Assembly: GCA_003168255.1 (NCBI GenBank)
Contig: PMSU01000113.1
Span: 1 to 44,037, forward strand
Length of the DNA stretch: 44,037 nucleotides
Direction: 5' to 3'
From: Actinomycetota bacterium
GTDB taxonomy: Bacteria > Actinomycetota > Actinomycetes > Streptosporangiales > Streptosporangiaceae
The notes beneath the pieces are model-generated. The model searched no databases and was not told the DNA's origin. It saw only the letters and a program-made list of their open reading frames with translations. This document shows, piece by piece, positions 36,427-44,037 of the stretch (position 1 is its first letter; each line of letters begins with the position of its first letter). Both the position numbers and the translations under genes were made by a program.

Positions 36427-37434
36427 ATGCGTCACGAAAGTTGCGTTTGCTCACTGTCCTGGATCCCATCCGAAGCGGTGACCGGCGGGTCCCGGGCGGT
36501 CTTCGATAGCGGCATCACCCACTACGACGACCCTCCTCCTGGCCAGCTCGGTGACATGGAGGAACTGCGCGCCGCGGACAGATTCCGGTTCGCCAATGTC
36601 CTGCGGGCCTGGATCGAGGTCGATGGTTCGGGCCGGATTACCGGCTCCGGCTACAGCGGGGGCGGCCTGATGGGTGCCACCACCGTCAGGCTAGGCGCGC
36701 TCCGCTACCGGTTCCAGGCGGTCCAGCTCCCGGATCTACAGCGTGACCCCGAGCGGGGCGAGGGGTGGGTGCGGTTTTCGCAGACGACGGGGGGCCGGAC
36801 CGGGCTGCCGGCACCCAGGCGGGTGCGGCGGCGGCCTTATGTGCAGTGGCAGGCGCCGCTGGTGTGGACAACCCTCTCGCTCACACTGCACTGCGATGGC
36901 AGGGCCGAGTTCGCGATGACGGGGGCGAGCCGTTTCCCCCGGCACTGGCTATATGACACCGGCGGCGGGCTGTCGCACAAATCTGGGCTGACCGATTTCA
37001 GCGACTGGTACCGCAGGTCGTTCGGTCGGCACAGCCCGTGGGGCGATGCGGACTCGCCCGCGCTGGTGATGGCCGTGGAGACAGCGCTGGAGCGGTCCCT
37101 GTCCGTCCAGCTGATGCGTGGCGAAGCCAAGCCTAAAATCCGGCGGCTGAGAGCCGGCGACGTTCTGGTGCACCAAGGGCACCCGGGAACGGAGGTCTTT
37201 CTTGTCCTGGACGGGGTGCTCCGGGTCGACAGGGATGGCGAGCGGCTGGCCGAGTACGGGCCGGGGGCGCTGCTCGGTGGGCGGGCGCATCTGGAGGAAG
37301 GTGTCCGCACTTCGACGCTGACCGCGGTCACGCCCTGCCGGGTGGCGTCCGCTGACCCTGGCCAGTTCGATCGGTCCGCCCTCATCGAGCTATCAGGTGA
37401 TCACCGGCGCGAAGATCTTGTCGACAGGGACTGA
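36427..37434 (+). CDS. Protein with C-terminal cyclic-nucleotide-binding (CAP_ED-like) fold
   Basis: The 335-residue protein has an N-terminal region of no recognised family (about 20-200, many strands, WYRRSFG) and a C-terminal cNMP-binding fold at about 225-320: IRRLRAGDVLVHQGHPGTEVFLVLDGVLRVDRDGERLAEYGPGALLGGRAHLE, then RTSTLTA. Arg294 occupies the phosphate-binding arginine position, but the usual Glu of the GE(x)A cassette is replaced (LLGGRAHL), so true cAMP binding is uncertain. There is no DNA-binding domain. It is convergent with the large class III cyclase gene, which is suggestive of a local second-messenger unit. Confidence 0.7.
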   Translation: MRHESCVCSLSWIPSEAVTGGSRAVFDSGITHYDDPPPGQLGDMEELRAADRFRFANVLRAWIEVDGSGRITGSGYSGGGLMGATTVRLGALRYRFQAVQLPDLQRDPERGEGWVRFSQTTGGRTGLPAPRRVRRRPYVQWQAPLVWTTLSLTLHCDGRAEFAMTGASRFPRHWLYDTGGGLSHKSGLTDFSDWYRRSFGRHSPWGDADSPALVMAVETALERSLSVQLMRGEAKPKIRRLRAGDVLVHQGHPGTEVFLVLDGVLRVDRDGERLAEYGPGALLGGRAHLEEGVRTSTLTAVTPCRVASADPGQFDRSALIELSGDHRREDLVDRD

Positions 37435-37628
37435 GGATGCGGCTGTCCGTCTGCGGCACCAAGGGCCAGTGGCCGCGCCGCGCCGGGACCGGACCGGCCA
37501 GCCCTAGCGGACACCACGGCGTCCATCTCGCCCGGCGAGCGTCGGCAGGCGGGCTGCCCGGGCCAGCCTGTTCGGCTGGAAAATGGACGCGGGCACCGTC
37601 GTGGCTGGCCCCCGGGGTCCGCGCGCCG
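37435..37628. other. Gene-free gap between convergent genes
   Basis: No supported gene or repeat. It must contain the transcript ends of the cNMP-fold gene (plus) and the cyclase gene (minus), but I see no classical hairpin with a T-run. Confidence 0.4.
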
Positions 37629-40600
37629 TCACGGAGCGCGGGCCGGCTCGGTGCTGAAAGCCTCAGCGCGCTGGAGCAGCGGCGGGCACCCCAAGCCGAT
37701 GCCGATGGCCCGGGCTTCGTCGGCGGCCGCCGCGGCGCCGGACGTGTCGCGAGCCCGAATGAGGTGGGCGTAATCGATCAGGCCGTGCGCGAGGTGGTAG
37801 GGGCTGGCCGCCCGGCGCAGAGCGCTGACGGCATCGGCGAGGGCGGCACCGGGGTCGGGGCCGCCGCGTTCAGCCAGGTCGCAGGCCCTGGCGAGCTCGC
37901 GCTCGGCACGGAGAATGGCGGGGACGTGGCCGATGGGGTAGGAGTCGAGCAGGACGATCAGCTCGGCAGTGGTGGCGGCGTCGCCAAGGGTCCGAGCGGT
38001 GCGGGCGGCCAGCGACCAGGCCCACCGGATGACGGCGTTGCGGACCCCGAGGCCGACGGCGTAGCCGAGGACGGTGCGGGCGTGGGTCAGGGCGTCACCG
38101 GCTCGCCCGAGCGCGGCCGCTTGGAGCGCGTCGAGCAGGATCAACGTGGCGCGGTACTCGACATCCTCGGTACCGCGCAGATAGGCCAGCGACTCAAGCG
38201 CGGCGCCGACCGTGTCCCCGTCACCGCGCAGGCCGGCCAGCCATGCGCGGAGCATCTGGAGGGCCTCGTGGTCGCCGAGGTTGTCGCGGTCGACCGCATC
38301 GGTCAGCACACAATCGGCCTCGTCCCACTCTCCGAGGGTTAGCAGGGCGAGGGTGAGGTTGGCGGTGGCGACGCCTAGGTAGTCACGCCGTCCCGTCCGG
38401 CGGGCGTGCCCGGACGCGGCCCGAGCCGCGTCTGCCGCGCCCGCCGGATCGCTGGCGGCAAGCGCGTCAGACAGGTCGAGCAGCGCCAGGCCGAGCATGG
38501 CGGGGTCGCTGGCTCGCTCGGCCAGATGTACGGCCTCCCGCAAGTCGGACGCGGCCTCGGCGGCCCGGTTGGCGCGGTAGTTCGCGATCCCTCTGCTGAT
38601 GAACAGCCCGGCGAGCTGAGCGTCGTCTACTCCAACGGCCTGGCCTACGACCAGCGCCTCGGCGACGAGCCCGTCCGCATCGGGGCTGCCGTCGAAGGTC
38701 TCGACGCCGCCGAGCTGGCGAAGGGCCTCGACGGTGTCGGCGTCAGGCTCGGCGCGCAGCCCGGCCAGCGCCTCGGTGAGCTGGATGCGGGCGTCAGTGT
38801 GCCGTCCGGCCTGTCGCAGGGCGCGCCCCGCGATCGCCTGGGACCGGGCCGCGGCCCGGTCCTCGCCGGCGGCGAGGAAGAGGCACCGGGCCGACTCGGC
38901 ATGAGCGAGGCAGGCACCCGCGTCACCTTCCTCCCAGGCGGCGAGGGCCGCCCGCTCCCACAGGCCAGCGGTCCGCACATCGCGGGCGCGGTCTTCGGCC
39001 CGCGATGCCTCCGCGGCGGTCAGTTCGGCAGCCGCCACGTAACGCGTCACGGCCTGCCCGGGAGCACCCGCCCGCTCCGCTCGCTCCCCAGCGCGCACCA
39101 GTCCGCCCAGCGCCTCGGCCCGGATGGCCTGCACATCGGGGTCATCGGGACCTGCGGCAACGGCGTCGATGTAGTGCCGGGCGATCACATCGGCGACCTC
39201 GGCACCGTCATGGGCGAACACGGCCCGCAGGTTGGCGGCGACGGCGAGATGACGGGCTTTGCGGTCCCGGCGGGACAGCGTCTCGTAGGCGACCATGCGG
39301 AGCATCTCCTGGCTGAACCGGTAGGTGCCACGCTGCGGGGAGAGGCGATCGGCTGACACCTCGAGCACGCCCCGGCGCACCAGCTCACGCAGACCCACCC
39401 GGACCTCGCTGTCGGTCCGGCCGGTGGCGGCGACGAGCGCCTCGGCCGGAAACGTCGACCCCACCACCGACGCGTCCGCCACCAGGCTCCTGATGGCTGG
39501 GTCGAGAGCATCCAGCCGGGCGGCCAGCAACGCGTGCAGGCTGTCCGGCACAGCCAGGTCTGCGACCTCGCCGACCAGCCGGTAGGTGCCGTCGCGGGGG
39601 ACCACGATGTCACGGTCGATCAACGAGCGGACGGTCTCCACCGCGAACAACGGAATTCCCTGCGCCTGGGCGGTGATCACCTTGCGCGCGGCCGGCGGCA
39701 TGCCGGGAACCAGCGCCTCCACCAGGTCATCCATCGAAGACGCATCCAGAGGGTCCAGCGACAGCGCTGACCGGAGCCGCCCGGTGCCAAACCCGGGCCT
39801 GATCTCGTCGAGCTCGGGACGGCCCAAGACCAGCACGAAGATCGGCAGGTCCCGGATCCAGTCGATGAGATGGTCAAGAAAGTCCAGCAAGGCCGTGTCA
39901 GCATGCTGCGCGTCCTCCACCACCAGCACCACCGGCGTCACAGCCGCCAGCCGCTCGAAGAACAACCGCCACGCCGCGAACAGTTCCTCCTGGGACAGCG
40001 GGCCGCCCGGATCCGCTCGCACCTCGACACCGAGCAGCCTGCCAAGCCGCACCGACACGTATTCCCGTTCGCCGGGGTCGGGCAGCAACCGCATCAAGCC
40101 GTCGGCCAGCTTGCCGCTGGCGATCTCGGCGGGATCCTCCTCGGCGATCCCGAGGCGCTGACGGACGATCTCCGCCAGCGCCCAGAACGCCACTCCCTCG
40201 CCATATGACAGGCACTGGCCCCGGTGCCACAACGCAGTCTCGGACAGCCCGTCGATGTACTTCTCGAACTCCCATCCCAAGCGCGACTTCCCCACCCCCG
40301 CCGGGCCGCAGACCAGCACCATCCGCGGCGACCTGCGCTCCGCCGACGCATGAAACAAATCCTTCACCGTGCGCAACTCCGTGTCGCGGCCCACCAGCGG
40401 AGCTTCCAGCCCGTCCGAACGTCGCGACCCTCCCCTCCCGGGCAGCACTCGCACCGCTCGCCACAGCACCTGCGGCCGCGCCTTGCCCTTCAGCTCATGC
40501 GCACCGGCATCCCCGAACGCGATCGCGCCCGATGCCAGCCGACGGCTGGTCGCGTCCACCAGAACCGTCCCGGGGCTAGCCGCCGACTGGATCCGCGCCG

Positions 40601-41195
40601 CCGTGTTCACCGTGTCCCCCGCGACCATCCCCTCCGCCGTCGCGCCGATCGTCACCGCCACCTCGCCGGTCGCCACTCCGGCCCGGGCCGCCAGGCCCTC
40701 CACGCCGACCTCCTCGCCGAGCGCCAGGACCGCGGCTACCAGGTCCAGTGCGGCACGGACCGCCCGCTCCGCGTCACCCTCGGTGGCCACCGGCGTGCCC
40801 CACACCGCCATCACCGCGTCACCGATGAACTTCTCCACCACCCCGCCGTACCGCCCGATCACCGTGCGCGCGGTCTCGAAATAGCGGGACAGCAACTCCC
40901 GCACGTCCTCGGGATCCCGGGACTCTGACAGCGGAGTGAACCCGACCAGGTCAGCGAACAGCACGGAGCACACCCGGCGCTCGGCCACCGGGCCCCGTGA
41001 GCTGGCCGGACTCAGAACGTCAGCGGGCTCGGGCTCCGCTGCGGCCAGCGGGGCACCGCAATCACCGCAGAACCGCTTGCCAGGCTCAGCCGGCTCGCCG
41101 CACACCGGACAAGCCAGGTCCAGCGGCGAGCCGCAATCACCGCAGAACCGCTTCCCCGCCAGGTTCTCCGCCCCGCACCCCCCGCATACCGCCAT
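37629..41195 (-). CDS. Zinc-ribbon / class III adenylate cyclase / ATPase / TPR-like regulator
   Basis: Start ATG 41195 gives 1188 residues (TTG 41201 is a possible alternative). Residues 1-50 form a double zinc ribbon (CGGCG, RFCGDCG, CPVCG, RFCGDCG). A class III cyclase domain (about 74-250) retains the metal Asp82 (FADLVGFT) and Asp126 (EKFIGDAVMAVWG), substrate Lys122 and Asp194 and transition-state Asn197/Arg201 (GDTVNTAAR), so it is predicted catalytic and ATP-specific. An AAA/NTPase domain follows with Walker A GPAGVGKSR (297-305) and VLVVEDAQH as Walker B, then a winged-helix-like region and about 400 residues of alanine-rich helical repeats (TPR-like). This architecture is common in actinomycete cyclase-LAL-type proteins. 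It probably couples a signal and ATP hydrolysis to cAMP production. Confidence 0.88.
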   Translation of the reverse strand: MAVCGGCGAENLAGKRFCGDCGSPLDLACPVCGEPAEPGKRFCGDCGAPLAAAEPEPADVLSPASSRGPVAERRVCSVLFADLVGFTPLSESRDPEDVRELLSRYFETARTVIGRYGGVVEKFIGDAVMAVWGTPVATEGDAERAVRAALDLVAAVLALGEEVGVEGLAARAGVATGEVAVTIGATAEGMVAGDTVNTAARIQSAASPGTVLVDATSRRLASGAIAFGDAGAHELKGKARPQVLWRAVRVLPGRGGSRRSDGLEAPLVGRDTELRTVKDLFHASAERRSPRMVLVCGPAGVGKSRLGWEFEKYIDGLSETALWHRGQCLSYGEGVAFWALAEIVRQRLGIAEEDPAEIASGKLADGLMRLLPDPGEREYVSVRLGRLLGVEVRADPGGPLSQEELFAAWRLFFERLAAVTPVVLVVEDAQHADTALLDFLDHLIDWIRDLPIFVLVLGRPELDEIRPGFGTGRLRSALSLDPLDASSMDDLVEALVPGMPPAARKVITAQAQGIPLFAVETVRSLIDRDIVVPRDGTYRLVGEVADLAVPDSLHALLAARLDALDPAIRSLVADASVVGSTFPAEALVAATGRTDSEVRVGLRELVRRGVLEVSADRLSPQRGTYRFSQEMLRMVAYETLSRRDRKARHLAVAANLRAVFAHDGAEVADVIARHYIDAVAAGPDDPDVQAIRAEALGGLVRAGERAERAGAPGQAVTRYVAAAELTAAEASRAEDRARDVRTAGLWERAALAAWEEGDAGACLAHAESARCLFLAAGEDRAAARSQAIAGRALRQAGRHTDARIQLTEALAGLRAEPDADTVEALRQLGGVETFDGSPDADGLVAEALVVGQAVGVDDAQLAGLFISRGIANYRANRAAEAASDLREAVHLAERASDPAMLGLALLDLSDALAASDPAGAADAARAASGHARRTGRRDYLGVATANLTLALLTLGEWDEADCVLTDAVDRDNLGDHEALQMLRAWLAGLRGDGDTVGAALESLAYLRGTEDVEYRATLILLDALQAAALGRAGDALTHARTVLGYAVGLGVRNAVIRWAWSLAARTARTLGDAATTAELIVLLDSYPIGHVPAILRAERELARACDLAERGGPDPGAALADAVSALRRAASPYHLAHGLIDYAHLIRARDTSGAAAAADEARAIGIGLGCPPLLQRAEAFSTEPARAP

Positions 41196-41386
41196 GCACA
41201 AAGCGTCCTACCAGCCACAGCCACCTGCAACCCCCGCGCCAGTACCGGCAAACCAGCATGACTGGGGCCTGTCCGTTCGGCTAAAGAACTGAATACGGAG
41301 CTATGCCTGGTCCCGGGGGCAGGGCGGAGAGACAAGATCATGAGCGGATGGGACGTGCTAGCGATGTAAGTAAGTTTTCGTACATC

Positions 41387-41406
41387 ACTGTACAACGCAG
41401 TACAGT
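41387..41406. promoter_or_regulatory. Palindromic operator of the Phd-PIN toxin-antitoxin pair
   Basis: ACTGTAC-N6-GTACAGT is a perfect inverted repeat (41387-41393 and 41400-41406), ending seven bases before the antitoxin ATG. A TACAGT/CAGTAT -10-like element overlaps the right arm, so binding of antitoxin there would block transcription, as is known for Phd/YefM modules. Confidence 0.7.
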
Positions 41407-41413
41407 ATTGCTC

Positions 41414-41704
41414 ATGACCTCTGTGACCGCCTCCGAGGCACGTGCCGCACTACCCGAACTGCTCACCCGTGTCGAGGATGGCGAGGAAGTCACGATCACC
41501 CGGCACGGCCGCCCCGTGGCTGTCCTCGTCCACCCCGACGCCCTGCGTAGCCGCCGCGCCGGTGCAGTGCTGGACAGCGCCGAGCGGATCCATGACCTGC
41601 TCACCGAAGCGGCGGCTACCGTTCCACCCGAAAGCACCGGCCTGACCGCCCAGCGCGCCGACGACCTGATCCGCGAGATCAGGACCGGCCGGGACGCACG
41701 GTGA
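41414..41704 (+). CDS. Phd/YefM-family antitoxin
   Basis: The 96-residue protein opens MTSVTASEARAALPELLTRVEDGEEVTITRHGRPVAVLVHPDAL, the Phd/YefM fold that binds its own operator and then wraps the toxin with its C-terminus. ATG 41414 is chosen over earlier in-frame codons because it lies directly downstream of the palindrome. The gene overlaps the following toxin gene (TGA at 41702-41704 and ATG at 41704). The C-terminal part (ERIHDLLTEAAATVPPES) should bind the toxin. It is divergent from the cyclase gene, about 220 bp away. Confidence 0.85.
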   Translation: MTSVTASEARAALPELLTRVEDGEEVTITRHGRPVAVLVHPDALRSRRAGAVLDSAERIHDLLTEAAATVPPESTGLTAQRADDLIREIRTGRDAR

Positions 41705-42123
41705 TGGATGCCTTCGACGCCGACGCGCTCATCTATGCCACCGTTCCCGGCCATCCGCTCGGCCGCCGCGTAACTGCCCTGTTCCACGCGGCCGGGACCA
41801 GCGCCCAGGCGGGCGCCGGCTCGGTTCTGCTGCTGCCCGAGGTCCTGGGCAAACCGCTCCGCGATGGCACCACTGACGAGGTCCGCGCCCTGGCCGGACT
41901 GCTGGCCAGACTTGACCTGCGCCCCGTTGACCGGGCCACCGCTGAGCTCGCGACAGCCCTGTCTAGCAGATACCGCCTCCGGGCCGCCGACGCCGTTCAT
42001 CTGGCCACCGCCGTCGCGATAGGCGCCGACCGGTTCATTACCAACAACCAGCGGGACTTCCCGGCAGCCATCACCGAGATCCACATCACCTACCCCGCCG
42101 ACCTCCCCGACCTAGTTACCTGA
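41704..42123 (+). CDS. PIN-domain (VapC-like) ribonuclease toxin
   Basis: The 139-residue PIN-domain protein starts at ATG 41704, overlapping the antitoxin stop by one base; a GTG at 41701 is the alternative. Acidic residues include Asp5 (FDADALIY), Glu46 (LPEVLGK), Asp96 (RAADAVHLATA) and Asp118 (NNQRDF). The position that is usually T-N-D or T-A-D is TNN (Asn115), so one metal ligand may be missing or replaced. VapC toxins cut tRNA or rRNA. Pairing of a PIN toxin with a Phd-type antitoxin is well known. The module is autonomous and likely mobile. Confidence 0.85.
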   Translation: MDAFDADALIYATVPGHPLGRRVTALFHAAGTSAQAGAGSVLLLPEVLGKPLRDGTTDEVRALAGLLARLDLRPVDRATAELATALSSRYRLRAADAVHLATAVAIGADRFITNNQRDFPAAITEIHITYPADLPDLVT

Positions 42124-42218
42124 ATGCTCCTGCCCTGCCAGAGGCAGCGGCGACGTCGTGCGATGTTAATCTCCCGATCAAGAGGTCGTTACCGGTTCAC
42201 CCGGCCTGGAGGTAGCGC

Positions 42219-43094
42219 GTGCGAGGGATCGCTGTTGCGGTAGTTGCCGCCGGAACCGCAGTTACGATGCTGACCAGCAGCCCGGCGCTGGCGGGACCGC
42301 TGGGTGTCAAGGGCATCACGACGCAGGTTGTCACCGCGACGGCGACGGCGGCACCAGGGTCAGACACTGCCACGGCCGAGGCGTTCTGCGCCCAGGGTGA
42401 GCTGCTCGTCGGCGGCGGCTACGTCGTCAACAGCACCTCTACCGACTGGCGGATCTGGGTCGACGCACCGCTGGACGACGCGGCGTGGGTCGTCGAGCCG
42501 GCCAACTTCAGCACCCAGCCGCTCAGCTTCACGGCATACGCGATCTGCGCGTTGTCGGTGCCGGGAAAGAACGGCATCAGCGCATACACCACGCAGACAG
42601 TTCAGACGGCCGTCAACGTGCCGGCGAATCAGACCGGAGAGGCTGACGCCACGTGCCCGGCCGGTGAGCTGCGTACTGGCGGCGGCTACGAGGTGTTCAA
42701 CGTCAGCGCCAACTGGAGCATCTACCTCAACGCGCCGCTCAGCAACGACACCTGGACCGTCGAGATCGACAACGAGGTGAGCAACGCGACCACGACCACC
42801 TCGTACGCGCAGTGCCTGGCAAAGACAAATTCCCACCCGATCACGGCGCTCACGGTCAGCACCGTCGAGAAGGCCGCGACCGTCCCGGCGAACTCGGTCA
42901 AGACCGCTGATGAGCATTGCGGCCCGCAACAGGTGATGACCGGCGGCGGCCACGTGATCCAGAGCATCGGCCAGGACTGGAGCATCCAGGCCAGCGCACC
43001 GGTCTCCACGAACAACTGGCAGGTCCACGTCGCCGACCTCGACAATTACTCACGCGTTTTCGACACAGTCGCGGTATGCCTGGCCAAGGCATAG
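42219..43094 (+). CDS. Secreted protein with three cysteine-paired repeats
   Basis: GTG 42219 has GGAGG at 42208-42212. Residues 1-26 form a signal peptide (VAVVAAGTAVTMLTSSPALAG). The rest comprises three repeats at about 34-112, 124-201 and 212-289, each with a Cys near the start of the conserved part and another at its end: Cys57/110, Cys146/199 and Cys234/287, exactly 53 apart each time, so one disulfide per repeat is likely. Conserved phrases are GGGY/GGGH, DW.I/NWSI and W.V. Each repeat is presumably a small beta-rich module, giving a rod of three. I recognise no named family. No membrane anchor is visible, so it is probably exported and free. It stands alone beside the toxin-antitoxin pair and the IS remnant. 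Confidence 0.7.
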   Translation: MRGIAVAVVAAGTAVTMLTSSPALAGPLGVKGITTQVVTATATAAPGSDTATAEAFCAQGELLVGGGYVVNSTSTDWRIWVDAPLDDAAWVVEPANFSTQPLSFTAYAICALSVPGKNGISAYTTQTVQTAVNVPANQTGEADATCPAGELRTGGGYEVFNVSANWSIYLNAPLSNDTWTVEIDNEVSNATTTTSYAQCLAKTNSHPITALTVSTVEKAATVPANSVKTADEHCGPQQVMTGGGHVIQSIGQDWSIQASAPVSTNNWQVHVADLDNYSRVFDTVAVCLAKA

Positions 43095-43154
43095 CAGCAC
43101 GGCAGCCGCCCATCGCCAGCCGGCCACGGCACAGCAGCACGCCAGGCATCTCCC

Positions 43155-43595
43155 CCCTCCCCGTGCGGCGCTGCGCCGGGCGACCATCAGCGCCCGGACC
43201 GCCTCGACGGCACCGTCCCGGCCTTTGGGGGCGCCACGGGCCCGGCCGGACTGGGCGGCCCGGGCCGCGCTGACGGCATCCAGCGGATCCGACTTCCCCT
43301 GCCGGCGCCGGTCCTGACGGTCCGAGCGGTCCACCTCCACCACCCGGATGCCGGCGGCGGCCATGTGGCGGGTCAGGCCGGCGCCGTAGCTGCCGGTGCC
43401 CTCGATCCCGACCAGACACACCGTCCCGAACCCGCCCAGCCAGCCCAGCAGCCGGGCATAGCCCGCGGGGGTCACCGGGAATTCCTGGACGCCGAGTAAT
43501 CCGCCGATGGGATCGAGCGCGGCGGCGACGTGCACGTCCGCATGGGTATCCACGCCGCCGGTGATGGCGCATGCCTTTACGATGGTCAATGCCAT
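43155..43595 (-). mobile_element. IS110-family transposase, C-terminally truncated
   Basis: ATG 43595 opens MALTIVKACAITGGVDTHADVHVAAALDP, then LVGIEGTGSYGAGLTRHMAAAGIRVVEVDR, then KSDPLDAVSAARAA. These are the DEDD-type RuvC-like catalytic residues of IS110 transposases (Asp in GVDTH, Glu in GIEGTGSYG, Asp-Asp in SDPLD). Family-like sequence stops near VEAVRALMVARRSA at about 43155, where an intact protein (about 400 residues) would continue through the Transposase_20 domain; the following frame runs into unrelated DNA. About 147 residues remain. I infer a deletion or rearrangement that removed the C-terminal half and right end. Not active by itself. Confidence 0.85.
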
Positions 43596-43880
43596 CTCTT
43601 TTCTCTGGATGAAGGGATGGCACGCACCCGCTGGCCGCCCGGACCTGTGACCCCGGGCCCTTCCCAGGCCAGGCAGATCAGACCGGCAGCGCCGGTGGGT
43701 GCCACAAACCTGGGACCCGGCCGACAGATCGTTTCGCAGGACAGCCCGAGCGGCGTCAGCCGATTCGGAGGTCAGGCCGGGACCCAGGCTCCCGACGCTA
43801 CGCCCCCACCAGGTAAAAGCCGGGGAGGCAGGGCCGGAAGCACTACCCACACTCTCCCTGCCGATTCGGGCGCATGACGA
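43596..43880 (-). ncRNA. Candidate bridge-RNA-type non-coding end of the IS110 element
   Basis: In IS110-group elements the left non-coding end, upstream of the transposase, can encode a structured bridge RNA. Here the stretch upstream of the transposase start has no protein gene and contains two arms, CCTGGGACCCGGCC (43709-43722) and GGCCGGGACCCAGG (43775-43788), that pair at 13 of 14 positions around a 52-nt loop. The arrangement fits a long stem-loop, but other stems, the true ends and expression cannot be judged by eye. I infer only that it is a plausible remnant of such an RNA locus. Confidence 0.35.
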
Positions 43881-44037
43881 CCAGCATGATCGTGAACGTG
43901 CGCGGCGCACAGATCCTCCGGTTCTGGTTTCTCAATCGCGAAGGACCGTCGGTCCGCCTGCCTTAGCGGTTTCAAGATCCGTAAGGTGACTCCGCTGACC
44001 TGCGCGAATACCGGAACTAGTATGCCGCGCCTGAGAT
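43881..44037. other. Right edge of window, no gene recognised
   Basis: No supported gene, repeat or RNA. The probable left boundary of the IS element lies in this stretch or just before it, but no terminal repeat is visible, as expected for IS110 elements, which lack them. Confidence 0.4.

Noticed and set aside
43050..43910. Full 286-codon frame as an intact transposase
   Set aside because: The region upstream of ATG 43595 is not transposase-like (it contains the RNA-like stem) and the C-terminal half is missing, so only the central part was kept.

Overview
The window is about 44 kb of high-GC DNA with strong third-position GC bias, frequent GTG and TTG starts, leaderless-type promoters and a complete GlgE-pathway operon. 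This points to an actinomycete (Actinomycetota), plausibly a Streptosporangiales-like soil lineage. The species cannot be named from the sequence alone. I see no rRNA, tRNA or CRISPR array.

Layout. 1-6.1 kb is accessory: a VOC-family remnant, a lower-GC pair of secreted/membrane orphans, an EthD-like protein, an 11-repeat secreted NHL protein, a TetR fragment lacking its DNA-binding domain, a small hypothetical protein and an SDR oxidoreductase. 6.2-9.3 kb holds an overlapping gene pair (FHA-DUF6232 membrane protein plus a small helical protein) that share a near-identical 22-residue Asn/Gln/Gly motif. It is followed by a PadR regulator and a divergent gene with twin operator-like sites. 9.8-22.4 kb is the alpha-glucan block: a Tat-exported purple acid phosphatase-like enzyme, the operon glgE-treS-mak-glgB on the minus strand, and a divergent glgP. 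TreS makes maltose from trehalose (or the reverse), Mak phosphorylates it, GlgE polymerises maltose-1-phosphate, GlgB branches the glucan and GlgP degrades it.

22.6-25.7 kb carries an enoyl-CoA hydratase, a hypothetical protein and a membrane Ser/Thr kinase. 26-29.7 kb is a redox/hydrolase operon (azoreductase, alpha/beta hydrolase, SDR remnant, double DUF427) under a divergent CGNR zinc-finger regulator with a clear dyad operator. 30-34.8 kb has an FHA-HTH regulator with a proline-rich repeat tail, then DUF3017, NADP-isocitrate dehydrogenase, malate dehydrogenase and a 59-aa membrane protein. 34.8-41.2 kb has a cupin, a DUF899 protein, a cyclic-nucleotide-binding-fold protein and a large zinc-ribbon/class III cyclase/ATPase regulator. 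41.4-44 kb has a Phd-PIN toxin-antitoxin pair with a palindromic operator, a three-repeat secreted protein and a truncated IS110-family element whose upstream non-coding end keeps a long stem typical of a structured RNA.

The strongest leads are the shared amyloid-like motif pair at 6.2-7.7 kb, the orphaned IS110 end with a possible bridge-RNA locus, the recurring 21-bp-period repeats (inside glgE, after glgP and in the FHA-HTH tail), and the side-by-side cyclase and cNMP-binding-fold genes.
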